A stretch of DNA of 64,000 nucleotides from Novipirellula galeiformis (lineage in GTDB: Bacteria > Planctomycetota > Planctomycetia > Pirellulales > Pirellulaceae): assembly GCF_007860095.1 (NCBI RefSeq), contig NZ_SJPT01000003.1:703764-767763 (forward strand). Reading direction: 5' to 3'. The position numbers and the translations under genes were made by a program. Shown piece by piece: positions 39,679 to 48,627 of the stretch. The first letter of the stretch is position 1; the number at the start of each line of letters is the position of its first letter. The notes under the pieces were generated by a model. It was not told the DNA's origin. It was given only the letters and a program-made list of their open reading frames with translations, and did not search any database.

Positions 39679-40932
39679 ATGAAGGTCGCCCTGGTGATCT
39701 GCGTTTCGCTCGCCTGCGTGCCAACCCATGCGGCGGACTCCCACGGCGATTCACATTCGCCCCTGATGTCCTCGTCGCAACAAGAGACTCCCCAGCACTG
39801 GGTCGAGCTGCTCGATGCGGATAGCTATGCGACGAGAAAAAAAGCCTTCACCCGATTGTGGAGCGATGCGACGCATCCGGATCGCACTCCCGATGCACGC
39901 CGCGCGGTGATCCGATCGCTCACCCGAGGGCTGAATCATGAATCCTTGGAGGTCCGTTGCCAATCCCTCGGCTTGATCCGCCAGATCGAACAAGCGGCCA
40001 TCGAAGATCAAATCAATCGGTTGCTGAACCCACATGCGGATGCGGCGGCAATTGATTTGCAGGGCTGGCAATCGTTTGCCAAATTGGTGGGCGACGATCG
40101 TGCGAGTCGACAATTTTACGCGAAACTCTACCAGGCTCAGGCCCGACGAATCGAACATTGGCTGGGGCCTCAAGTGAGCGCCGCGCCTGTTTCGACCGAA
40201 GCGGTATCCGCGACGATGAACCGGCTTCCGTACACATTGCCAAGTGATGACTTAGAGAACTGGGCGCTATTGCTGTTTGCCGATTCGCTCACGCCACGAA
40301 GAACTCATCCTGATTTATCGATTCGGGTGATGATGTCATTGGCGCATTCCAATCTCGGCCCTGATACCTCAGCGACGGCCGATGGTCTATTGATGAAACG
40401 ATTGATTGAAGCGTGGCTTGTTCACCACCCTGAGATCGGTAGCATGAGTGACCAACTCACCATTGCGATGCGTTACGGGTGCAAACCGTTGGCGACTCGG
40501 TTATGCCAGCGTATTCTTGAGGATCACCGTTCGCCGGCGGCATGGCAAACCACCGCCGTTTTATCGGCGAGTGTGCTTTGTGCGTCGTCGGCAAGATTTT
40601 CAACGAGTGATTTCGATGCCATTTTGATTTCTCGACTCGACGACAAACGAACCGCCGCGGTGTGGCAAATGGTTCCTTCACGCAAGACCAAGATACAGAC
40701 CCAGGTTTGTGATGTTGCGATGGCCATGTTGCTGCATCGCCACAAGATCGATCCACGCCAAGCAGGGTTTGTCGAATTGCAAGCCCATCCGACGCTGATT
40801 TATCGCGACCATAGCATCGGATTTGGCGACGAGCATGAACGGCAATTAGCGCACCGGCACGCCGTGCGGTTGTTAAGTGAAATCGGGTTCGAGGTGACTT
40901 CACGCGCGGCGCATCCGACCGCAGCCCACTAA
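39679..40932 (+). CDS. Exported protein of unknown function
   Basis: A 417-residue protein with a signal peptide (MKVALVICVSLACVPTHA then ADS). The mature part starts with a HEAT-like or armadillo-like helical stretch (about 40-110: WVELLDADSYATRKKAFTRLW, here shortened to LLDADSYATRKKAF; SLEVRCQSLGLIRQI), and the rest is mostly helical without a motif I can name. The upstream open frame would prepend 121 residues, including an Ala-Thr run translated from the hexamer array, so the ATG after the array is preferred. It is divergent from the GlmU-like gene; a lipoprotein gene lies 219 bases downstream on the same strand. Confidence 0.75.
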   Translation: MKVALVICVSLACVPTHAADSHGDSHSPLMSSSQQETPQHWVELLDADSYATRKKAFTRLWSDATHPDRTPDARRAVIRSLTRGLNHESLEVRCQSLGLIRQIEQAAIEDQINRLLNPHADAAAIDLQGWQSFAKLVGDDRASRQFYAKLYQAQARRIEHWLGPQVSAAPVSTEAVSATMNRLPYTLPSDDLENWALLLFADSLTPRRTHPDLSIRVMMSLAHSNLGPDTSATADGLLMKRLIEAWLVHHPEIGSMSDQLTIAMRYGCKPLATRLCQRILEDHRSPAAWQTTAVLSASVLCASSARFSTSDFDAILISRLDDKRTAAVWQMVPSRKTKIQTQVCDVAMAMLLHRHKIDPRQAGFVELQAHPTLIYRDHSIGFGDEHERQLAHRHAVRLLSEIGFEVTSRAAHPTAAH

Positions 40933-41151
40933 GCTTGTTGGACCGACAACTCGAGCACGGCGGAATAGAGTAGAACTCACGACCGATTTCCGCTTGCATG
41001 AGCTGCATGCCCCCACTCGGCTCTGAGAAGCGAGCGACGACGGAAGCGTTGGGCCGGCCAGCCAATTTTGAAATGCAAGCAATTGGCAAGTAAACGTTGC
41101 ATGTCGTGAAACCGACGTTGACCTGAATGCCATCGGCCTGTTAATCGAGTT

Positions 41152-42393
41152 TTGTGGTGGAAGTGCATTGAGGTGACTGCACTTTGGCAGCCCGCTTTCC
41201 CTACCCAAGACTTGACCCCAAAAGCTGACGCGAACGTGTCTTGCCCTCCTGCCCCAACGAAACGCACCGGACTGGTTGGTTCTGCCAATCACGGTCGTTT
41301 CGTTTGCGCAGTGATGCTCGTCGCAAGCGGACTTTTGTTTTCGGTGGGATGCCAAAACCGTGCCCACTCGGACTTGTACCAGCAGCGAATGGCCAACGAG
41401 ATCCGAGTTCTCGAAGACCAACTTTACGAGGCGGACTACGAAAACCGAAAATTACGAGATGAGCTTGAGCGTGCAAAAGGACTGGTCGAGGTCGATCTCT
41501 CGACGCCTCGCCGCTCCTCCGACAAGCCTTCGGCGAGCTATGGCCCCGCGGTTCCGACTCCGGTCCCCTTGTCGGACGGCCCGATGTATCCACACGCCGA
41601 GTCATACGACTCGTTTGATATGGAACATGGCTTTGATGACACGTTGATCGATCCGGGGCAAGCGGTTCCGATGGACCGTTTGGACAATCCGTTTACCGAC
41701 GATCCCAATCGCAGCGGGCCTAAACCAGGCACGCCCAAACAAAACACCCCCGATTCAGGCAAACCCAAACAGGTAATGCCCTTGCCGCCTCCGATCGGCG
41801 TCCCCGAACCGCCTGGGAAATCCGATACCGAGATTGCCCCGATCGAACCGGGAGAAGTGCTTCCTCCGCCTTCGCCCAACGGCAAAGGTGAATCCCAACC
41901 GCCGGGACAAATCATTTTGCCCGACGCGGTCAAAGCAACTCAACCGAAGATCTCCGCGCCAGAGAAACTCGAGCTTCATGCGGGATTGTCCGGTGGCCAT
42001 CAAACCGACAATGACGACGCGGTGGATGGTTTGTACTTGGTGATCAACGCGCTCGATCATCGCGGGGCGACGGTCGATTTGGAGAAGTTCGAAATCGACG
42101 CTGAATTAACGGTGGTCGTGCTCGATCCCGCTCGTGAGCCTTCCGAAGCCAAGATTGGCCGCTGGGAGTTTTCCTCCGAAGAGGTGTCGCAACTCATTCG
42201 CTCACGCCCGGTCAGCGGTTTTCATGTCCCGGTGAATTGGCAAGACGTCCAACCCGAGGGCGAAGAGGTGATCGTCCATGTGCGACTGCGGTCCGATGAC
42301 GATGAAATGCGCTGTGAAGGACGCGTCCAAGTGGCCGAGTCAGGGGTGATCGCAAAATGGACTCCTCGCGGCGACGCTCCCCGTCAGCGGTAA
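41152..42393 (+). CDS. Lipoprotein with coiled coil and Pro-rich linker
   Basis: Up to 413 residues. A hydrophobic segment ending in the lipobox FSVGC (Cys about 67 from the first ATG) marks it as a lipoprotein. A coiled coil follows (EIRVLEDQLYEADYENRKLRDELERA, about 80-110, named here by its core LEDQLYEADYENRKL), then a long Pro/Asp/Gly-rich linker (about 125-265), and a beta-rich C-terminal domain (about 270-405: LHAGLSGGHQTD, LYLVINALDHRGATVDLE). I do not recognise the domain. The true start is uncertain: translation from 41152 leaves a 45-residue polar lead before the signal, so an internal start near 41270-41310 is likely but no ribosome site decides it. Confidence 0.72.
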   Translation: MWWKCIEVTALWQPAFPTQDLTPKADANVSCPPAPTKRTGLVGSANHGRFVCAVMLVASGLLFSVGCQNRAHSDLYQQRMANEIRVLEDQLYEADYENRKLRDELERAKGLVEVDLSTPRRSSDKPSASYGPAVPTPVPLSDGPMYPHAESYDSFDMEHGFDDTLIDPGQAVPMDRLDNPFTDDPNRSGPKPGTPKQNTPDSGKPKQVMPLPPPIGVPEPPGKSDTEIAPIEPGEVLPPPSPNGKGESQPPGQIILPDAVKATQPKISAPEKLELHAGLSGGHQTDNDDAVDGLYLVINALDHRGATVDLEKFEIDAELTVVVLDPAREPSEAKIGRWEFSSEEVSQLIRSRPVSGFHVPVNWQDVQPEGEEVIVHVRLRSDDDEMRCEGRVQVAESGVIAKWTPRGDAPRQR

Positions 42394-42453
42394 ACGCCAG
42401 CACGCGGTCGGCATTCAAGCGATCGGGGTCGGCCGCATCTTGGAGACAGATTC

Positions 42454-42780
42454 TAAGCAGCTAGGCAGGAATGATTGGGAGAAATCCCATTAGCCGTTTG
42501 GGCGTTAGCCTGGGCTGTGGAAAAGTTGGGGTTGCCGTTTTTGGGTTTGCGCAATGTTCATCCCGGCGGGATGACAGACAGTAGCCGGTGGTTTGAGCGC
42601 AGCGAATACCACCGGAAGGCCAAAGCCTTCAGGACAAAGATCGCGGAACAAAAACGCCTTCACGAAATACTCTGTCCATCCCGAAGACTTAGCAGCTCAG
42701 CGTTAGCTCCGGTTGAACGTGGGAGCCGCCGCTAACGGCCAAACGGCTAAGATACCGAAAGACGCCTGCCTACCTGCTTA
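42454..42780. mobile_element. 327-bp element with imperfect terminal inverted repeats
   Basis: The left end reads TAAGCAGCTAGGCAGGAATG then TTAGCCGTTTGGGCGTTAGC; the inverse of the right end reads TTAAGCAGGTAGGCAGG then TTAGCCGTTTGGCCGTTAGC. Inside are the palindrome CATCCCGGCGGGATG (42559-42573) and a hairpin with CCGGTGGT/ACCACCGG stems (42585-42615). It encodes no transposase. It fills most of the gap 42394-42838. A related end appears near 59899-59946. Confidence 0.75.
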
Positions 42781-42838
42781 ACCACCGCCGGCGGGATCGC
42801 CCGCGATGTGCATCACCTTCGAGCAGTCGGTTGCCCAC

Positions 42839-43171
42839 CTAGCCTTGCAGCATGCGTGCTTTGGCCATCGCATCTTCAGCTTTGGTGATGTACTGCTGCT
42901 CTTGCGTTCCAGCCCAAGCGCGTTGATAGGTGACGCTCAGGGCCGTGAAATTGAACGGGTCGTCGGACTCCAACTCACAGGCCTTCTCGCCATGCTGGAT
43001 TGCCAAGTCGTGTTGCCCTGTTTTGGTGTAAACGCGGGCCAAGGCTAAGTGGGGCAAAACGAAGGTTGCATCTTCGTTGACGATCTCGTTCAAGCCTTCG
43101 ATGGCCTGCTCGAACTTTTCTTCGTCGATCAATTTTTCAACGGCGTTGTACTTCGTATGGATGTCGGACAT
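42839..43171 (-). CDS. Tetratricopeptide-repeat protein
   Basis: A 110-residue soluble protein made of about three TPR-like helical pairs: KLIDEEKFEQAIEGLNEIV, LPHLALARVYTKTGQHDLAIQ and FTALSVTYQRAW. TPR proteins serve as protein-binding scaffolds; the partner is not known. AGGA lies about ten bases before the ATG at 43171, supporting this start. It stands alone beside the 327-bp repeat element. Confidence 0.88.
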   Translation of the reverse strand: MSDIHTKYNAVEKLIDEEKFEQAIEGLNEIVNEDATFVLPHLALARVYTKTGQHDLAIQHGEKACELESDDPFNFTALSVTYQRAWAGTQEQQYITKAEDAMAKARMLQG

Positions 43172-43349
43172 TGGAGGTTCCTAGAGAGGGGCAATCCCGG
43201 TGCTTTGCACGCGTGGGTGGCATCGGCTCGGCGATGGCAAGCCACGGCAACAAACAAGGTTGCGGTGAATGAGATTTTTTTTCAGGGGAGGGCCGACAAG
43301 CCACAACGACTTTCGGCCATCGGGGGTTGTATCACGTTTTCCGCTCTGC

Positions 43350-43384
43350 GCCACCTTGGCAGGCCTTTGCTTGGCCAAGGTGGC
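43350..43384 (-). terminator. Strong hairpin after the SGNH gene
   Basis: An 11-base perfect stem GCCACCTTGGC/GCCAAGGTGGC with a 13-base loop, about 25 bases after the stop of the SGNH hydrolase gene. There is no T tract on the minus strand, so it is a possible terminator or RNA-stabilising hairpin. Confidence 0.55.
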
Positions 43385-43408
43385 TGTCTCTCCGCAGCCG
43401 CAGCCGGA

Positions 43409-44164
43409 TCAGGCTTGGTTGAAAACTTCCAACCATTTTTTCGCCATCAGTGCATGCCCCGCCAGCGTCGGATGCACCCCATCGGCAGCCCAGTATTGTG
43501 GGGGGGCCAGCTTAACCGCTTCATCGAACATCGATTGGAACGGGACAAAATCGAGCTTCATTGCGTCAGCAAGTTTCTTGGCCACCGCGCGCCGCTCATC
43601 GAACTCGGGAAACCAAGTATCGTTGATCGCGCCGCACCGCAAAACGAAAGGTTCACAAACGATGATCCGCGTCTTCGGTAATGCCGCCATCGTTTGCTTG
43701 AGCAACTCGCCGAATCCCGATTCATAATCGGCGACGGTGCCGTCGTATCGCCCCGCGAGCTTGTGCCAAATGTCATTGACACCGACCAGAATACTGAGCA
43801 CGTCAGGCTTCAGATCCAAGCAATCCTGGTGCCATCGAGCGGCCAAGTCGGGAACTTTATTGCCGCTGATACCGCGATTTTGAATCGTCAGTTTCGCCTC
43901 GGCGTGATCACGCAGCAATTCTCCTGCGATCAGCATGGAATATCCATCGCCCAGTCCGCGAACGTCGTTGGCGGATTGGTTCTTTTTGTCCCGTTTGGCG
44001 TCCGTGATCGAATCGCCCTGGAACAGAATTTTGGTGTTCGGAGCGATTGCGGTTGCCGATTCGGCAGCGACGAGAGTCTGGGGCGATGACGTCAGTAGGG
44101 CTCCTGCGCCCGCGGCCGCCAACGAGGCACGCATCAAGTCACGTCGGTCTAGTTTTACATTCAT
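43409..44164 (-). CDS. SGNH/GDSL-family hydrolase, Tat-exported
   Basis: A 251-residue hydrolase of the SGNH (GDSL) superfamily, whose members deacylate carbohydrates or lipids. A twin-arginine signal (DRRDLMRASLAAAGAGALL, about 6-24) directs export. All four blocks are visible: GDSI with Ser52, NRGISGNKVPD with Gly in block II, LVGVND with Asn130, and DGVHPT with Asp228 and His231. The order and spacing are normal. The substrate is unknown, although enzymes of this kind in planctomycetes often act as carbohydrate acetyl esterases (inference). A hairpin follows the stop. Confidence 0.92.
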   Translation of the reverse strand: MNVKLDRRDLMRASLAAAGAGALLTSSPQTLVAAESATAIAPNTKILFQGDSITDAKRDKKNQSANDVRGLGDGYSMLIAGELLRDHAEAKLTIQNRGISGNKVPDLAARWHQDCLDLKPDVLSILVGVNDIWHKLAGRYDGTVADYESGFGELLKQTMAALPKTRIIVCEPFVLRCGAINDTWFPEFDERRAVAKKLADAMKLDFVPFQSMFDEAVKLAPPQYWAADGVHPTLAGHALMAKKWLEVFNQA

Positions 44165-44357
44165 GGCGGGAGACTCGGGGGGGGGGGAGGGGAAGTGGAA
44201 TTCGATTCAAATCGCGATTTCAGCGAGAGTTGAATTGTAATCCAGCCGCGATGTTGATGCAGCGTGGCGGGGGCATTCGACGCAAAAACGCGCCTTGGGC
44301 AACCACCGCAGCGGCATTTTCGGGGGGAGAAACCCCAAGGAGCCGACGGACGTCGAT

Positions 44358-45179
44358 TTACCGCATTTGCTCGGACAACATCCGTCCGTTGGCGTGGCCT
44401 GCGATGACCATCCCGTAATAGATCGGCAACGAATAACTGGGGACAAAGTTGCCCAGCGCCCCCCCAACGTAAGTTCCATAGGCAGGGTACAAGATTCGGT
44501 TCGCCTCGATTATCGCCGGTACATCCTGGCGTTCCTCTAAATATGCAAACACATCCTGGGATGCAAGCGTTTCGTGCCACAGCGGAACGAACAGATACGC
44601 GGCCGCATACGAGCCTTGATAAGTCCGTCGAGTAAAGTCTTTTGCATGGGCCGCCTCATGCAGCGCGACCGCGGGGATGTCGCTGTACAGATGGATCGTC
44701 TGGGTGAAGGGGTTGAAGTGGTCACCGCCCACAATCCGGCCTGGCAAAATGGCTTCCCCGGCGACCGACAGCGTGCCGAGCGTGTAACGCCATGGCCATG
44801 CCACGGTGGTGTTCTGGGTTAACCGTTTCCAATCCTGTAGCGGAGCGTATTGGTTGGCCCGCACCTTGATATGCGGCAAGTTGTTGTGCTCGAGATAGTC
44901 AGCCGTTGCAGAAATCGTGGGCTCAGAGATTTTGTGGCGATTCACGCGACGATCCCAGAGCAAAATCTTGTCAGGGATGCCAAACACCCACCCCACTCCG
45001 TCGATGATGGGTTGAGGTTGGCCGAACTCGAACTGCGGGTCCGTATTTTCCACAAGTGCCGGTGCCATTTGTTGGCTCGCAACAGGAATCGGCGTCGGCG
45101 ACAACACGCGGCACCCGGCCAGCGGCAACAGCAGCCAAGCCAGCGTGACGGCAAATAAGCGATGCGGTTTCAACGTCAT
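44358..45179 (-). CDS. Lipoprotein with HEXXH zinc-protease motif
   Basis: A 273-residue predicted lipoprotein: signal segment with lipobox LLPLAGC (Cys23). The centre contains VALHEAAHAKDF, an HEXXH motif (His174, Glu175, His178) in a helical context, preceded by a beta strand (IHLYSDIP), as in zinc metalloproteases. A candidate third ligand, Glu or His in PLWHETLASQDVFAYLEE, lies about 25-40 residues later. The C-terminus has a hydrophobic stretch (GTYVGGALGNFVPSY). I do not recognise the family; protease activity is an inference. The start at 45179 places the signal peptide first, though the frame is open 59 residues further upstream. Confidence 0.72.
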   Translation of the reverse strand: MTLKPHRLFAVTLAWLLLPLAGCRVLSPTPIPVASQQMAPALVENTDPQFEFGQPQPIIDGVGWVFGIPDKILLWDRRVNRHKISEPTISATADYLEHNNLPHIKVRANQYAPLQDWKRLTQNTTVAWPWRYTLGTLSVAGEAILPGRIVGGDHFNPFTQTIHLYSDIPAVALHEAAHAKDFTRRTYQGSYAAAYLFVPLWHETLASQDVFAYLEERQDVPAIIEANRILYPAYGTYVGGALGNFVPSYSLPIYYGMVIAGHANGRMLSEQMR

Positions 45180-45440
45180 TCCAATCGGTTTGATAAATAA
45201 GGGGCGTTGATATCCCCAAAACGCGACGCCCTGGCATGAAGGAACGTTTCCCTTGTAGAAAATGTCGCCGCGTCGCAGCAAGCCTGCTTCGCGGCTGGCT
45301 CCCCATCGCGACCGCGGTAGCGATCCAACCAACTGACGCCAAGGAACGGTTTGCAATAGAATGACGGCGATATGGATAGCTCACGATTCAGCTGGGCTTC
45401 ATGCGACGTTTCCCGCCCACAGAGAGTGCCCCTTAACGCG

Positions 45441-46751
45441 ATGGCAGAACCGAGTCATTCATCTCCAAAGTTGAAACGAGACGTTGGAATCTTTGGCGCA
45501 ACGATGATGGGATTGGGCTCGATTCTGGGCACGGGGATCTTCGTCAGCATCGGGGTTGCGGCGGGCGTAGCGGGACCGGCGGTGTTATTGGCGATCGCGA
45601 TTGCCGCCCTGGTCGCCATTGCCAACGGGCTTAGCAGTGCTCAACTCGCTGCGAATCATCCGCTCAGCGGTGGGACGTATGAGTATGGTTATCGATGGTT
45701 ACATCCGCGTCTCGGCTTCACGGCGGGATGGATGTTTTTGTGTGCCAAGAGCGCCTCGGCGGCAACCGCTGCATTGGGATTCGCTGGATATGCGTTGAAC
45801 ACGTTGGGAGGGGACACTTCCCGATGGATCGTGCCGCTGGCCGTGGGGATGGTCCTCGTCCTGACGCTCCTCGTGCTGACGGGGATTCGCCGCAGCAACC
45901 AAGCGAATATCGTGATCGTTGCGGCCACCCTACTCTCGTTGGTCGCATTCGTGATCGCCGGATTGCCGATCGCGATGGGAGCGGGAATATCGCATTGGCG
46001 TCCCTTCTTTATCTCGAACGTCACCAACGGCAACTCATCAATCGCCGGCTTACTCGAAGCGTGTGCCTTGATGTTTGTGGCTTATACCGGCTATGGGCGA
46101 ATCGCGACCTTGGGCGAAGAGATTCATGACCCCAAACGAAGCATTCCGATTGCAATCATCATCACGTTGGCACTTTCGATGGTTTGCTATGGCAGTGTCG
46201 GCTTCGTGGCGATTGGATCCTCGGGTGCCGAAACCTTGTCTGCGGCCACTCAGCGGCAAGCCGCTCCATTGGAGGTGATCGCACGCGGATTTAGCCTGCC
46301 CGCGATCGCTCCCCTGGTTGCAATTGGTGCCGTGACGGCGATGCTCGGCGTGCTGCTGAATCTGATTCTCGGGCTCTCACGCGTGGCCTACGCAATGGGC
46401 CGCCGCGGCGACTTACCCGCCGGATTGGCACGCGTGAGCCCGTCGGCATCAACCCCTTACGTTTCCGTCCTGTGTGTCGGGGGAATCATTGCCGGGCTGA
46501 CCTTGATCGGCAACGTCAAAACAACATGGTCGTTCAGTGCATTCACCGTGTTGATTTATTATGCGATCACCAATCTTGCTGCGACTCGACTCTCCAGCGA
46601 CGAGCGTCTCTACCCGCGTTTCATCCCCTGGATCGGCCTGGTCGCTTGTGTGTTTCTCGCCTTTTGGGTCGAGCCACTGATTTGGATGATCGGGCTCGCA
46701 TTGATCGCGATCGGACTCGTGTGGCAGCAAATGAGCTCACGCTTTGTCTAA
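45441..46751 (+). CDS. Amino acid permease (APC superfamily)
   Basis: A 436-residue inner-membrane transporter with about twelve hydrophobic helices. The first helix contains the substrate-binding glycine motif of the APC fold, MMGLGSILGTGIFVSIG, and the next regions (ANHPLSGGTYEYGYRWL; ETLSAATQRQAAPLEVIARGF) match APC-type amino acid permeases; the second is named here by its core QRQAAPLEVIA. Substrate cannot be told. The ATG at 45441 (MAEPSH) is preferred over an upstream ATG at 45372 that adds 23 polar residues. It diverges from the HEXXH lipoprotein gene. Confidence 0.93.
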   Translation: MAEPSHSSPKLKRDVGIFGATMMGLGSILGTGIFVSIGVAAGVAGPAVLLAIAIAALVAIANGLSSAQLAANHPLSGGTYEYGYRWLHPRLGFTAGWMFLCAKSASAATAALGFAGYALNTLGGDTSRWIVPLAVGMVLVLTLLVLTGIRRSNQANIVIVAATLLSLVAFVIAGLPIAMGAGISHWRPFFISNVTNGNSSIAGLLEACALMFVAYTGYGRIATLGEEIHDPKRSIPIAIIITLALSMVCYGSVGFVAIGSSGAETLSAATQRQAAPLEVIARGFSLPAIAPLVAIGAVTAMLGVLLNLILGLSRVAYAMGRRGDLPAGLARVSPSASTPYVSVLCVGGIIAGLTLIGNVKTTWSFSAFTVLIYYAITNLAATRLSSDERLYPRFIPWIGLVACVFLAFWVEPLIWMIGLALIAIGLVWQQMSSRFV

Positions 46752-46880
46752 TCGCAATCGTTCACGGTCGCGCGTCCCTTGGACGCGACGGATTCGCGTT
46801 CAACCCAGGACGCCGCGATGGGGATCCAGCCGAATGGCGGTCGCCCCCAGCTCGCTAGAGAAACGATCGCTAGAGAAACT

Positions 46881-47174
46881 TCAGCTGTAGAAACACAGGT
46901 AGGCGGTTTGTTGCTCGACTTGCACTTGAAACTTCTGATTCGCATCGACGCGAAACTCGCTGCCCGAGGGAAACGATTCAAAGCGACTCGCTCCGGGAAG
47001 CTTCACTTTCAATTCCCCCGAAACGACCTTCATCAGCTCCTTCTCACTGGTGCCAAACTCGTATTCGCCAACGGCCATCACCCCGGACGTCACTCGCCCT
47101 TCGCTATTTTCAAAACCGATCGATTTGACGTTGCCGTCGAAGTACTCGTTGACCTTCATTGTGTTCACGCTCAT
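46881..47174 (-). CDS. ppnP: Pyrimidine/purine nucleoside phosphorylase
   Basis: A 97-residue member of the PpnP (YaiE, DUF1255) family, small cupin-fold enzymes that split nucleosides to bases and ribose-1-phosphate. The whole family pattern is present: [53 protein letters not shown] and the end TAYLCFYS. The length is typical. The start could be 47174 (MSVNTM) or 47159 (MKVNEY); no ribosome site decides. Confidence 0.93.
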   Translation of the reverse strand: MSVNTMKVNEYFDGNVKSIGFENSEGRVTSGVMAVGEYEFGTSEKELMKVVSGELKVKLPGASRFESFPSGSEFRVDANQKFQVQVEQQTAYLCFYS

Positions 47175-47359
47175 TGAATGTTGTTGGAAAGCTGGCACGG
47201 GGGCTCAGCGGACATGATAAATTCTGCTGCCGAGCCGACAAGCGGGCAGATAAGGTCGCTACCTTGGCGCATGGTCGACTCGGTCGTCAAGGACGTTCCC
47301 CGCGCAACGGGCCGGCCTCGAAGTCGACGCATTCGGGCGAGTCGTCGACGCATCCGGGC

Positions 47360-47455
47360 GGGTAACATTCAACGCGGGTAACATTCAACGCAGGTAACGG
47401 TCAACGCAGGTAACGGTCAACGCAGGTAACGGTCAACTGGGGTAACGGTCGCCCC
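47360..47455. repeat. 16-bp tandem repeat, six units
   Basis: Six units of a 16-base sequence (GGGTAACATTCAACGC twice, AGGTAACGGTCAACGC twice, then two decaying units). The stepwise changes along the array show its order of growth. It lies between ppnP and the DUF2185 gene; the rest of that 324-base gap shows no gene. Confidence 0.93.
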
Positions 47456-47468
47456 GGTGGAGAAGCAT

Positions 47469-47490
47469 CCCCTCGATAGAAAACGAGGGG
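47469..47490 (-). terminator. Hairpin after the DUF2185 gene
   Basis: A seven-base stem CCCCTCG/CGAGGGG with an eight-base loop, nine bases after the DUF2185 stop. There is no T tract, so it is only a possible terminator. Confidence 0.45.
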
Positions 47491-47498
47491 GCTACTCG

Positions 47499-47849
47499 TC
47501 ATTCCTCTTCGTCATCCTCTTCATCCACAGCAACGAACGACTCGGTTTCTTCATCCCATTCGAACGCCGAACCGACAGGGGAATCGAGCATGGGAATGAT
47601 GTTGGGGTCGTAGTTGGCGACCTCGTTGATGTCGTAAATCCCGGTATTATTGGCATCATCGAGGTAATTTTGGGATTCAATGCCCGCCAGGAAACGCCAA
47701 CCACTATCCTCTTCAAAGTCCGCTTCTTCGCGGTACATGTAGCCCACCGGTTCGCCATCGACCATGATGACATCCGTGGCGAAGCAGCCACCGTAGCCTT
47801 CGGCAACAGGTTTGATCTTTTCCAAAGGGATCGCAAAGTTCTTTTTCAT
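47499..47849 (-). CDS. DUF2185 domain protein
   Basis: A 116-residue acidic soluble protein of the DUF2185 family. Recognised from GGCFATDVIMVDGEPVGYMYREE, DSGWRFLAG, NNTGIYDINEVANYDP and IIPMLDSPVGSAFEW; the first is named here by its core GGCFATDVIMVDG. Function is unknown; related domains have been noted among immunity-like proteins, but no toxin gene is adjacent. The last ten residues are almost all Asp and Glu. The start is the first ATG and fits the family. Confidence 0.85.
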   Translation of the reverse strand: MKKNFAIPLEKIKPVAEGYGGCFATDVIMVDGEPVGYMYREEADFEEDSGWRFLAGIESQNYLDDANNTGIYDINEVANYDPNIIPMLDSPVGSAFEWDEETESFVAVDEEDDEEE

Positions 47850-48627
47850 GATTGTGCTTTCGCAGAGAGGTCGTGGGATAAGGTGAATGTGGGGTGCAAC
47901 GAAGGGGGTTACGCCACCAGAGGACGTTTTTGCTCCGAATCGTCAGGGCACGTGTCCCATGGGGTGGGGACCGCCGGGTGGGGACCGTGCTTTTCGATGT
48001 GTCCCCGATCCATCGAGCCTCCTGAATTTGCTTGAATTGTAGCGATTGGGAAGCTCGATCCCTACGCCCGTCGATGGGGAAAATGGACAATTCGAGGTGC
48101 ATTGCGGTAGCCAATCGTTGCCAGCGTTGATCGGGCCAGCGTTGTTCGGGCAGCCGTTGTTCGGGCCGCCGTTGTTCGGGCCGGCGTAAATCAGGAGCGA
48201 TGCGTTTGATCGGGAGTGACGCGTTTACTCTGGGGTGACACGCCTAACGGTAGCAGCGTCCAACGGCAGCAAAACTCGCTCGATTACCGATCACGGTGGA
48301 AATCAGGACCACGACGGCGTTCGCCACGGCAATGGGGATGGACGTGAAGCACGCCGCCAATCCCCCAATCAAAGGGGACTTGGCTCTCTACCGCATGGGG
48401 CAGCTGAAGGACTATTGAACGCCCCAAGGTCCTCAAACACACTAAATTCCGTGATTGGTACATTCGGTCGATTGGGGGGATTCGTTTGTTTTCCAGCCGA
48501 CCCCAATAACCAATATGAAGTAGACCCATCGGCCTGGGATCGTTAGCCTAAGTGCGCTAATCGTACACATCATTTGCATCATCGCAATTTTTCGGCATCC
48601 CCCGACGCTCCAACGCAAATACCACCT
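47850..48627. other. Long intergenic region
   Basis: About 780 bases between the DUF2185 gene and the MMPL exporter. It holds a 15-bp tandem array (48127-48186). A hydrophobic minus-strand frame near 48400-48250 (SPLIGGLAACFTSIPIAVAN, then NAVVVLISTVIG) is interrupted near its start by a stop and may be a remnant of a membrane-protein gene. No intact gene is supported. Confidence 0.5.
48127..48186. repeat. 15-bp tandem repeat, four units
   Basis: Four units of TTGTTCGGGCCGCCG-type, the first reading TTGATCGGGCCAGCG. The flanks contain further decayed partial units (for example GCGTTTGATCGGGAG). Confidence 0.88.

Noticed and set aside
42475-42735. An 86-residue open frame with VHPGGMTDSSRWFERSEYH
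   Set aside because: It lies wholly inside the terminal-inverted-repeat element and contains its palindromes; better explained as repeat DNA than as a gene.
47360-48186. Tandem arrays as a CRISPR
   Set aside because: The units abut directly with no spacers and no cas genes are nearby.
48235-48546. Overlapping open frames of 103 (plus) and 81 (minus) residues
   Set aside because: Both have low-complexity or frame-shadow composition, and neither has a start signal or recognised motif.
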